Below, one piece after another: positions 7,605 to 12,882 of a stretch of 15,960 nt of DNA. How positions within the stretch are numbered: position 1 is the stretch's first letter; every line of letters begins with the position of its first letter. The notes beneath the pieces were generated by a model. The model worked only from the letters and a program-made list of their open reading frames with translations. It made no database searches and was not told where the DNA came from. Location: the NCBI GenBank assembly GCA_025350085.1, contig JANXYI010000360.1, positions 1 to 15,960 of the forward strand, written 5' to 3'. Made by a program: the position numbers and the translations under genes. Source of the stretch: Deltaproteobacteria bacterium. GTDB taxonomy: Bacteria > Desulfobacterota > Desulfovibrionia > Desulfovibrionales > Desulfovibrionaceae.

Positions 7605-8316
7605 AGATGTCCTTCAGGTTTTTTTCCGTAAATATTTCTGTGGTCCGGCCGTCCAGGGCCATGCGCCCGGCCTTGAGGAACACCAGGCGCGGGCAGTACA
7701 GCGCGGCCAGGTTCAGGTCGTGTACGGCCGAGAGGATGGTGCTGCCGCGTTCGTGCAGCGCGGCGAGGAGGTCGTAGGCCTCCACCCGCCGGGCCATGTC
7801 CAGGGCGGAAACGGCCTCGTCCAGCAGCAGGGTCTCGCGGCCCTGGGCCAGGGCGCGGGCAATGAGCACCCGCTGGATCTCGCCGCCGGAGAGCTCCGCA
7901 GCCTGGCGCTCGGCCAGATCCCCGGCATGGGCGTCGCTGAGCGCGGCCTCCACTGCGGCAAAGTCCTTTGGGCCGTAGTCCGCGAACATCCCGGTGTGCG
8001 CGAAGCGGCCCATGAGCACCAGCTCGCGCACCGTGAAGCCGGCGGGCGCCTGGGCGCGCTGCGGCACGCAGGACAGGCTGAGCGCGCGCTGTCGGGGCGT
8101 CAGGCTGGCAATATCGACGCCCGCCACCTCGATCTTTCCGGCCCTGGCGGGCAGAAGCCCGGAAATGGCCAGGAGCAGGGTGGTCTTGCCGCTGCCGTTG
8201 GGGCCGAGCAGTCCGGTCAACTCGCCGCGCGCGATGTGCAGGTCAATGCCGTGCAGCACGTCCCGGTCAGCATGGGGGCGGCCATAGCCGCAATGCAGAT
8301 TGGTGACGCGGATCAT
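7555..8316 (-). CDS. ABC transporter ATP-binding protein, BtuD/FecE type
   Basis: A 253-residue cytoplasmic ATPase that drives the FecCD-type permease encoded just upstream. Walker A is GPNGSGKTT (38-46), the Q-loop region is CVPQRAQ, the signature is LSGGEIQR, Walker B is TLLLDEAVSALD and the H-loop is AVHDLNLA. The Walker B region has DEA where most relatives have DEP; the catalytic glutamate is kept, so activity should not suffer. The chosen ATG at 8316 overlaps the permease stop as ATGA, typical of coupled subunits. The frame stays open far upstream, but that part is antisense-like noise in another gene's frame and not a domain fusion. Confidence 0.93.
   Translation of the reverse strand: MIRVTNLHCGYGRPHADRDVLHGIDLHIARGELTGLLGPNGSGKTTLLLAISGLLPARAGKIEVAGVDIASLTPRQRALSLSCVPQRAQAPAGFTVRELVLMGRFAHTGMFADYGPKDFAAVEAALSDAHAGDLAERQAAELSGGEIQRVLIARALAQGRETLLLDEAVSALDMARRVEAYDLLAALHERGSTILSAVHDLNLAALYCPRLVFLKAGRMALDGRTTEIFTEKNLKDIYETDIRVGPHPVTGAP
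7610..7615 (-). promoter_or_regulatory. Ribosome binding site for the binding-protein gene inside the ATPase gene
   Basis: GAAGGA on the minus strand lies five bases before the ATG at 7604 and within the coding end of the ATPase gene. It supports a start that gives a 50-base gene overlap rather than a later start inside the signal peptide. Confidence 0.6.
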
Positions 8317-9434
8317 GCGTCCCCCCCTGAACCTGTCCGGCCGGAGCGGCCCAGCAGCAGGCAGAAGAAGGGCCCGCCGATGAGCGCGGTGACCACGCCC
8401 ACGGGCAGCTCCGCGCCGCCTGGCAGGATGCTGCGCGCCAGGACGTCGCTCCAGAGCAGCAGCAGGCCGCCGAGCAGGGCCGAGGCCGGGAGCAGGGTGC
8501 GGTGCCCGGCGCCGAGGACCAGGCGCAAGAGATGCGGCACCACCAGGCCCACAAAGCCGATGACCCCGGAGACGGCCACGGCCGCGCCCGAGAGCAGGCT
8601 CGCGCCCACGAGCAGCCACAACCGCGAGCGCCCGGCGTCCAGGCCCAGCAGTCGCGCCTGGCCCTCGCCCAGAGCCAGCAGGTCCAACTCCCGCGCGCGC
8701 CAAAGCACCAGCACAAGGCCCACGGCCATGTACGGCAGGGCCAGGCTCACGTGCTCGAAACCGCGGCCCTGGAAGCTGCCCATGATCCAGAAGACGATGC
8801 TGGCCACGCTCTCCTCGTCCAGGCTCTTCAGGAGCGAGATCAGCGCGGACAGGAAGGTGGAGACCACGATGCCCGCCAGCACCAGGGTCTCGCGGCGCAT
8901 GCCTCCATTTGATCCGGCCCCGGCGCGGCCCAGGGCCAGCACCGCGGCCAGGGCCAGGAGCGCCCCGGCCAGGGCGAACAGGGGCAGGATGCCGGTGCCG
9001 CCAGCCAGCCCGACAAAGACGGCCTCGCCCGCCAGGCCGGTCAGAATGGCCACGGAGGCGCCAAAGGCCGCGCCGCCGGACACGCCCAGGGTGAAGGCGT
9101 CGGCCAGGGGATTGCGCAGCACGCCCTGGAACACGCATCCCGCCACGGCCAGGGACGCCCCGGTGAGCCAGGACAGGGCCACGCGCGCCAGGCGGATGTC
9201 CACGATGACCACGGACAGCGCCGGGTCCACGGGCTGGCCCCAGCTTAGCCCGAAGGCCTGGGCCAGGGCGCGCAGGGTCTCGGCGGGCGTGGACGGAAAG
9301 CTGCCCAGGCCGCAGGCGATGAGGGCCGAGGCCAGCGAGGCCGCGCCGATGGCGGCCAGCCAACCGGCTCGCCCCAAGCTCCTCCTTGCGGAGTTGCGCG
9401 CTCGCGCGCCCTCGTGCCCGGCCATGCTCGCCAT
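8313..9434 (-). CDS. ABC transporter permease, FecCD/BtuC family
   Basis: A 373-residue polytopic inner-membrane protein with about nine to ten hydrophobic segments, the normal size for the FecCD family, which forms the dimeric channel for B12, haem or siderophores. Family blocks are clear: GASLAVAGCVFQGVLRNPLA near residue 90, LGVSGGAAFGAS, ELDLLALGEGQARLLGLD (cytoplasmic coupling region) and GFVGLVVPHLLRLVLG. The C-terminus carries PVGVVTALIGGPFFCLLL. Two ATGs are possible, at 9434 and 9425. The first lies one base past the cbiK stop. The N-terminal 25 residues are basic and cytoplasmic. Confidence 0.93.
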   Translation of the reverse strand: MASMAGHEGARARNSARRSLGRAGWLAAIGAASLASALIACGLGSFPSTPAETLRALAQAFGLSWGQPVDPALSVVIVDIRLARVALSWLTGASLAVAGCVFQGVLRNPLADAFTLGVSGGAAFGASVAILTGLAGEAVFVGLAGGTGILPLFALAGALLALAAVLALGRAGAGSNGGMRRETLVLAGIVVSTFLSALISLLKSLDEESVASIVFWIMGSFQGRGFEHVSLALPYMAVGLVLVLWRARELDLLALGEGQARLLGLDAGRSRLWLLVGASLLSGAAVAVSGVIGFVGLVVPHLLRLVLGAGHRTLLPASALLGGLLLLWSDVLARSILPGGAELPVGVVTALIGGPFFCLLLGRSGRTGSGGDA

Positions 9435-9435
9435 G

Positions 9436-10332
9436 CTAGCGGCCCAGTTCCTTCATGGCGTCGCGCAAATGGTCGATCCAGAGTTCGGCCACCACGGGGC
9501 GGCTGCCCAGGCCCTTGAACACGGGCTCGCTTTGGATGCCCGCGGCCTGGAGCCGGGAGACCCAGGAATCGCCCTGCTTACCGGCCATGTCGTGGTGCGC
9601 GTGTTCGCCTGCCACGCTCATGAGCGGCACGAGGAATACCTTGCGGGTGCCCTGGCGCTTCAGCGCCGGGAGCACGTCAATGAGGGCCGGGCTGCCCTCC
9701 ACCGTGGCCACGAAGACGCTCTGGTCGCTCTTCCACAGGGCCAGCTGCAGGGCGGCGTAAGCGGCGTTGGCCGGGTGCGCGGTGCCGTGGCCCATGAGCA
9801 GCACGGCCTCGCCCTTGCCGTGGCCGGGCAGGGCGCCGAGGATGGCCTCCGCGGCCCTGGCGATGTCCTCGGGGGAAGAGAGCAGGGGGCGGCCCACAGT
9901 GATGTGCGCGATGCCCTTGGGCATGGCCTGGAAGGCCTCGGCCGTGGCCTTGATGTCGGAATACTCGCGGCCCGGGATGATCTGCAGGGACTGCACAACG
10001 ACCTCGGTGAAGCCCTCGGCGGCCAGGTCGGCCAGGGCCTGGGCCGGGGAGCGCTTCATGATGCCTTCCCCTGCGATCTTCTTGCGGATGATCATCGACG
10101 AGTAGGCCAGGCGGACCGGCACGCCGGGAAAGGCGGCCTCGGCCTGCAGTTTCAGGGCGTCGATGGCGCTCCCTGCCTCGGGCAGGCTGGTGCCAAAGGC
10201 CACCAGCAGGATGCTGCGCCTGGGCCCAGGCCCTTGGGCCTCGCCCGCGGCCAGGGCCGGGGCGGCCAGCAGGAGCAGGAGCCCGGCCAGAACCATGAGC
10301 CGGGGCAGCAGGTGCCCTGGGGCTTGACGCAT
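9436..10332 (-). CDS. cbiK: Periplasmic sirohydrochlorin cobaltochelatase (CbiK-P)
   Basis: A 298-residue class II chelatase that inserts cobalt (or iron in vitro) into sirohydrochlorin. A signal peptide is visible (MRQAPGHLLPRL, a Leu-rich core, cleavage after PALA at residue 28), so it is the exported form known from Desulfovibrio vulgaris. Metal-ligand histidines are H182 in LLMGHGTAH and H244 in VAGEHAHHD. Subtracting 28 gives mature positions 154 and 216, the numbers I recall for the D. vulgaris enzyme. The position equivalent to the recalled haem ligand His96 is Tyr124 in PGREYSDIK, with no nearby histidine. It is the first gene after the riboswitch; GGAGG lies just before its ATG. Why the chelatase is exported is unresolved; a role in metal or haem handling with the adjacent transporter has been suggested. 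Confidence 0.95.
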   Translation of the reverse strand: MRQAPGHLLPRLMVLAGLLLLLAAPALAAGEAQGPGPRRSILLVAFGTSLPEAGSAIDALKLQAEAAFPGVPVRLAYSSMIIRKKIAGEGIMKRSPAQALADLAAEGFTEVVVQSLQIIPGREYSDIKATAEAFQAMPKGIAHITVGRPLLSSPEDIARAAEAILGALPGHGKGEAVLLMGHGTAHPANAAYAALQLALWKSDQSVFVATVEGSPALIDVLPALKRQGTRKVFLVPLMSVAGEHAHHDMAGKQGDSWVSRLQAAGIQSEPVFKGLGSRPVVAELWIDHLRDAMKELGR

Positions 10333-10371
10333 GATGAACCTCCAGGGACGGAGGGGCTGGTCGGGGACAAC

Positions 10372-10405
10372 AAAAAATCCCTTCCCGCGCTGCGCGGAAA
10401 GGGAT
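10372..10405 (-). terminator. Intrinsic terminator in the cbiK leader
   Basis: On the minus strand a 13-bp stem (ATCCCTTTCCGCG paired with CGCGGGAAGGGAT, one T-G wobble, CAG loop) is followed directly by six T. It lies between the cobalamin aptamer and the cbiK start, so it is the likely expression platform, ending transcription when the aptamer is bound. This strength of stem plus U-tract is hard to explain otherwise. Confidence 0.9.
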
Positions 10406-10424
10406 GCCCGTATTCGTCCCCTTC
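10397..10424 (-). promoter_or_regulatory. Possible antiterminator pairing
   Basis: On the minus strand GAAGGGG (10424-10418) can pair with CCCTTTC (10403-10397), seven pairs with one wobble. This would use up the 5' arm of the terminator stem and let transcription reach cbiK. It is a manual pairing, not an energy calculation. Confidence 0.35.
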
Positions 10425-10469
10425 AAGTCCCGTCGGACAGATGCCCTCGTTGCCGACGAGAAGCCATGA

Positions 10470-10635
10470 CAATGGTCCGGCAGGTCTTCCGACTCACCCC
10501 ATCGGCCCCGGCCTTCCCAGGAGTATTCTCCCAGTGGCGCGCTTGGGGGCCGACTATTTGCGGGGCTCACGGCGGCGGGTCCGCTCCCGAATTGCACGGG
10601 ATTCCCTCTTCGCCCTTCACGGGCACCGAACAGGG
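10470..10635 (-). ncRNA. Cobalamin riboswitch (aptamer) controlling the cbiK operon
   Basis: Read on the minus strand, the leader contains the conserved blocks of the B12 aptamer in order: GGTGCCC near the 5' end, GAAGAGGGAATCCCGTGCAA, GCGGACCCGCCGCCGTGA, GCGCCACTGGGAG, GGGAAGGCCGGGG and the B12 box AGTCGGAAGACCTGCC. The closing helix P1 can form between GTTCGG (10631-10626) and CCGGAC (10480-10475) with one wobble. It begins almost at the predicted transcription start and is followed by a terminator, so the gene set downstream should be repressed by adenosyl- or other cobalamin. Confidence 0.95.
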
Positions 10636-10638
10636 AAG

Positions 10639-10667
10639 TGGTTAGTCCTGCCGGGCCGGGCTGTCAA
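10639..10667 (-). promoter_or_regulatory. Sigma70-type promoter of the cbiK operon
   Basis: On the minus strand TTGACA (10667-10662) is followed after 17 bases by TAACCA (10644-10639). The -35 is perfect and the -10 weak. The expected start near 10632 coincides with the first base of the aptamer P1 helix, which strengthens the call. Confidence 0.5.
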
Positions 10668-10724
10668 GCCGGGTTCAGGGGAGCCCCTTGCGCAAGCGGC
10701 TGGTTCTCGGATAGAAGCCCGCCC

Positions 10725-11315
10725 ATGCGAGGCTCAATCACCCCCGAACGCGTACAGCGCATCAAAAGCGTGCTGGCCAAGCGCCAGCGCGACTTTGCCC
10801 TGGTCATGGACAACATCTGGGACCCGCACAACGTCTCGGCCATCCTGCGCAGCTGCGACGCCTTCGGGCTGTTCCGGGTGCACCTGTACTACACCACCGA
10901 GAAATGGCCGGACCTGGGCAAGAAGTCCTCGGCCTCGGCCAAAAAGTGGGTGGAGCGTGTGCGCCACGACGACGGCGCGGCCATGCTGGCGGGCTTTGCG
11001 GCGGCCGGGGTCCAGGTCATCCGCACGGGTTTTTCCGCAACCGCACGTCCGCTGCATGACTTCGACTTCACCCGGCCCACGGCCGTGATCCTCTCGAATG
11101 AGCACCGCGGCGCATCAAAGGAGCTGGTTCAGGGCGTGGCGAGCGAGCTGTACATCCCCATGCAGGGCATGGTGCAGAGCCTGAATGTGTCCGTGGCCGC
11201 GGCCGTGATTCTGTACGAGGCCTTTTCCCAGCGCCGACGCGCGGGCCTGCTCGACGCCCCGGCCTTTACGCCCGAGGAGCTGGAGGTCTTGGAACGGGAG
11301 TGGCGCGAACGCTAG
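10725..11315 (+). CDS. trmH: TrmH-family (SpoU) RNA 2'-O-ribose methyltransferase
   Basis: A 196-residue SPOUT methyltransferase that uses SAM to methylate a ribose 2'-OH, most likely Gm18 in tRNA. The three SpoU motifs are present: NIWDPHNVSAILRSCDAFG (30-48, with catalytic Arg42), PTAVILSNEHRGASKE, and IPMQGMVQSLNVSVAAA, in which the knot forms. Like E. coli TrmH it has a short N-terminal helix (ERVQRIKSVLAKRQRDF) before motif 1. An in-frame ATG exists 87 bases upstream, but it would add an unrelated extension lying in the cbiK promoter region, so 10725 is preferred. No good ribosome site precedes it, and the transcript could have a very short leader. Substrate (tRNA versus rRNA) is inferred. 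Confidence 0.85.
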   Translation: MRGSITPERVQRIKSVLAKRQRDFALVMDNIWDPHNVSAILRSCDAFGLFRVHLYYTTEKWPDLGKKSSASAKKWVERVRHDDGAAMLAGFAAAGVQVIRTGFSATARPLHDFDFTRPTAVILSNEHRGASKELVQGVASELYIPMQGMVQSLNVSVAAAVILYEAFSQRRRAGLLDAPAFTPEELEVLEREWRER

Positions 11316-11357
11316 GCGGGGGGCCAGACGACCTGCCCGGTAGACAACAGGCCGGAC

Positions 11358-11404
11358 AAAAAAAAGACTGACCGGATCGCGCGCGAGCGACCCGGACAGT
11401 CTTT
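11358..11404 (-). terminator. Intrinsic terminator of the small membrane-protein gene
   Basis: On the minus strand AAAGACTG and CAGTCTTT form an eight-pair outer stem with inner CCGG/CCGG and TCGC/GCGA pairs, followed by a run of eight T ending at 11358. It faces the minus-strand gene. Read in the plus direction the hairpin is followed by only three T, so termination of trmH there would be weaker. Confidence 0.85.
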
Positions 11405-11421
11405 CGATTCTGCAACTGAAG

Positions 11422-11440
11422 ACCGGGAGGGGCTCCCGGT
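11422..11440. repeat. Perfect 8-bp hairpin in the 3' UTR of the small gene
   Basis: ACCGGGAG at 11422-11429 pairs exactly with CTCCCGGT at 11433-11440 around a three-base loop. It has no T-tract and sits between the small gene's stop codon and the terminator. It may act as an RNA-stabilising or second processing hairpin. Confidence 0.5.
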
Positions 11441-11448
11441 TGGACGGC

Positions 11449-11592
11449 CTAGTGGTGGCCTTCGGCCTTGCCCTGCTTGATGCGGATGAGGGCCACGATG
11501 ATGATCCAGGCCATGTAGATGAAGATCAGGGAGACACCAACGGTGCCCTGGGTGGTGCTGTGGGCCATGTCTTTCAAGAGTTCGCCGAGCAT
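11449..11592 (-). CDS. 47-residue single-span membrane protein, function unknown
   Basis: A short gene encoding 47 residues. The N-terminus MLGELLKDMAHSTTQG is amphipathic, residues about 17-37 are one hydrophobic helix (VGVSLIFIYMAWIIIVALI), and the C-terminus RIKQGKAEGHH is basic, so by the positive-inside rule the C-terminus should be cytoplasmic. Reality is supported by a GGAGG site eight bases before the ATG, a -35/-10 pair upstream and a strong terminator 45 bases after the stop. Together these make a complete monocistronic unit convergent with trmH. Its size and topology recall small accessory subunits of transporters or respiratory complexes, but no partner is encoded next to it and I do not recognise the family. 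Confidence 0.75.
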   Translation of the reverse strand: MLGELLKDMAHSTTQGTVGVSLIFIYMAWIIIVALIRIKQGKAEGHH

Positions 11593-11642
11593 CTGTACAT
11601 CCTCCGTGGTTCTTTTCCGGCCCAAGTGGCCGAAGCGCTCCT

Positions 11643-11670
11643 ATTTCACCGGATTGCCGCGAAATGTCAA
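11643..11670 (-). promoter_or_regulatory. Sigma70-type promoter of the small membrane-protein gene
   Basis: On the minus strand TTGACA (11670-11665), a 16-base spacer and TGAAAT (11648-11643) match consensus at 6/6 and 4/6 positions. The predicted start leaves a leader of roughly 45 bases before the ATG at 11592. Confidence 0.6.
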
Positions 11671-11709
11671 GGGGGTGGAGCCTCGGCCGGGAGAGATGCC
11701 GCCCCCTGG

Positions 11710-11743
11710 CTTGCCAGCCCTTCTGGCCAGCCCGTCTTGCCAG
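11710..11743 (+). repeat. Three direct repeats phased at 13 bp upstream of the dehydrogenase gene
   Basis: CTTGCCAG (11710-11717), CTGGCCAG (11723-11730) and CTTGCCAG (11736-11743) recur every 13 bases, with CCC following the first two. The first copy also forms the dyad CTGGC-TT-GCCAG (11706-11717) and the last overlaps the proposed -35 box. This looks like an operator array, but no regulator is known. Confidence 0.5.
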
Positions 11744-11766
11744 ATATGCGTTGCTCGGGCTAGAAA
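11737..11766 (+). promoter_or_regulatory. Candidate promoter of the D-2-hydroxyacid dehydrogenase gene
   Basis: TTGCCA (11737-11742), an 18-base spacer and TAGAAA (11761-11766) match four of six positions each. A start near 11773 would leave about 27 bases before the ATG at 11800. Confidence 0.4.
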
Positions 11767-11799
11767 TGCCCAGGCGCCTTGCGCCGCAGGAGGCCATAC

Positions 11800-12774
11800 A
11801 TGACCCCAAGACCGCGCCTGGTGGTGCTGGACGGCTCAACCATGGGCCAGGACATTTCCTGGCAGGGGCTCGCCAGCCAGGGCGAGCTGACCGTCTTTGA
11901 CCGCACCGAGCCTGCGCTGGTGCTTACGCGCGCCGCGGGCGCGGACGTGCTGTTGACCAACAAGACCGTGCTGGATGCCGCGACCATCGAGGCCCTGCCG
12001 GACCTGAAGGCCGTCCTGGTGCTGGCCACGGGCTACAATGTGGTGGACATCAATGCGGCCGCGCGGCGCAGGATACCGGTCTGCAACGTGCCCGGCTATT
12101 CGCCGCCCTCGGTGGCCCAGCACGTGTTCGCCGTGGTGCTGGAGCTGTTCAGCCACACCTCGCGCCATGCCCGGGCCGTGGCCGAGGGGCGCTGGAGCGC
12201 GCAGCCGGACTTCTGCTTCTGGGACGCGCCCGTGGTCGAGCTGGCCGGCAAGACCTTCGGCGTGGTGGGCTTCGGGGCCATCGGCAGCCGCGTGGCCGAG
12301 CTGGCCCACGCCTTTGGCATGAACGTGCTGGTCCATGTGCCCCGGCCCAAGCCCGCGCCAGCCTACCAGCCTTTCGCCTTCTGCGGCCTGGACGAGCTCT
12401 TCGCCAGCGCCGACGTGGTCAGCCTGCACTGCCCGCTGACCGCCGAGAACGAGAACCTGGTCGACGCGCGGCTGCTTAAGCTCATGAAGCCCACGGCCTG
12501 CCTGGTGAACACCGCGCGCGGTCCTCTTGTGGACGAGGCCGCCCTGGCGCTCGCGCTGTCTTCCGGTCGGCTGGGGGCAGCGGCCCTCGACGTGGTGCGC
12601 CATGAGCCCATCCGGCCGGACAACCCGCTGCTCACGGCGCCCAACTGCCTGATCACCCCGCACGTGGCCTGGGCTTCGCTCGAGGCGCGCACCCGGCTCA
12701 TGGCTGGGGTCGCCGCGAACCTGGAGGCCTTTCTTGCAGGCGCGCCGCAGAACGTGGTCAACACAGTGTCGTAG
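11800..12774 (+). CDS. D-2-hydroxyacid dehydrogenase, probably glycerate dehydrogenase / hydroxypyruvate reductase
   Basis: A 324-residue cytoplasmic oxidoreductase interconverting a 2-keto acid and its D-2-hydroxy acid with a nicotinamide cofactor. The nucleotide-binding motif is VVGFGAIGS (155-163), and the catalytic triad is R240 in NTARGPLVD, E269 in VVRHEP and H288 in TPHVAWAS. The PHVAWAS/EARTRLM ending resembles glycerate dehydrogenases (HprA). The residue ending the second beta strand, normally Asp for NAD, is His179 followed by VPR, so NADP(H) may be used. GGAGG at 11789-11793 supports this ATG over one 21 bases upstream. The gene is preceded by its own candidate promoter with phased repeats. 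A remnant of a glycerate kinase lies elsewhere in the window, but no physical link is implied. Other 2-ketoacid substrates are possible. Confidence 0.85.
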   Translation: MTPRPRLVVLDGSTMGQDISWQGLASQGELTVFDRTEPALVLTRAAGADVLLTNKTVLDAATIEALPDLKAVLVLATGYNVVDINAAARRRIPVCNVPGYSPPSVAQHVFAVVLELFSHTSRHARAVAEGRWSAQPDFCFWDAPVVELAGKTFGVVGFGAIGSRVAELAHAFGMNVLVHVPRPKPAPAYQPFAFCGLDELFASADVVSLHCPLTAENENLVDARLLKLMKPTACLVNTARGPLVDEAALALALSSGRLGAAALDVVRHEPIRPDNPLLTAPNCLITPHVAWASLEARTRLMAGVAANLEAFLAGAPQNVVNTVS

Positions 12775-12794
12775 CTTCGTGCCGTAGCTTCACC
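12769..12794 (+). repeat. Imperfect 13-bp tandem duplication across the dehydrogenase stop codon
   Basis: GTCGTAGCTTCGT (12769-12781) is followed immediately by GCCGTAGCTTCAC (12782-12794), sharing 10 of 13 bases. The first unit contains the TAG stop. It is probably a slippage duplication. Confidence 0.5.
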
Positions 12795-12808
12795 TATCCA
12801 GCCAGCCC

Positions 12809-12838
12809 TTTACATCCGGCCGGGGACTGTGTCATTCT
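12809..12838 (+). promoter_or_regulatory. Weak candidate promoter of the tungstate uptake operon
   Basis: TTTACA (12809-12814), an 18-base spacer and CATTCT (12833-12838) give a good -35 with a poor -10. It is the best sigma70-like pair in the 108-base gap before the first binding-protein gene. No clear metal-regulator operator could be identified. Confidence 0.25.
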
Positions 12839-12882
12839 TGGCATACATTTGCCCCCCCCAAACCAAACCGCCGGAGAGAGCC

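Noticed and set aside
7555..9363. An apparent 602-residue ATPase with a long N-terminal extension
   Set aside because: The extension is the permease gene read in another frame and is Arg/Gly/Ala-rich noise. The ATGA overlap at 8313-8316 marks the true ATPase start.
10477..10654. An alternative closing helix for the riboswitch, CCGGCAGG with CCTGCCGG, 8 perfect pairs
   Set aside because: Its 5' arm lies in the promoter spacer, upstream of the likely transcription start, and it would consume part of the B12 box. The GTTCGG/CCGGAC helix fits the usual aptamer layout.
10638..10724. N-terminal extension of the TrmH-like protein from an upstream in-frame ATG
   Set aside because: The added residues match nothing in the family, and the segment is occupied by the cbiK promoter and aptamer start. 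The downstream ATG gives the normal TrmH length.
6625..11088. A plus-strand reading frame open for almost 4.5 kb across the B12 operon
   Set aside because: It is antisense to five well-supported genes and crosses the riboswitch. Its translation is low-complexity (Arg, Ser, Ala, Pro) with no motif. Long open antisense frames are expected from G/C-ending codon bias.
12835..12858. A sigma54-like sequence (TTGGCA...TTTGC) before the tup operon
   Set aside because: The GG and GC elements are one base too close; sigma54 promoters do not tolerate this spacing change.
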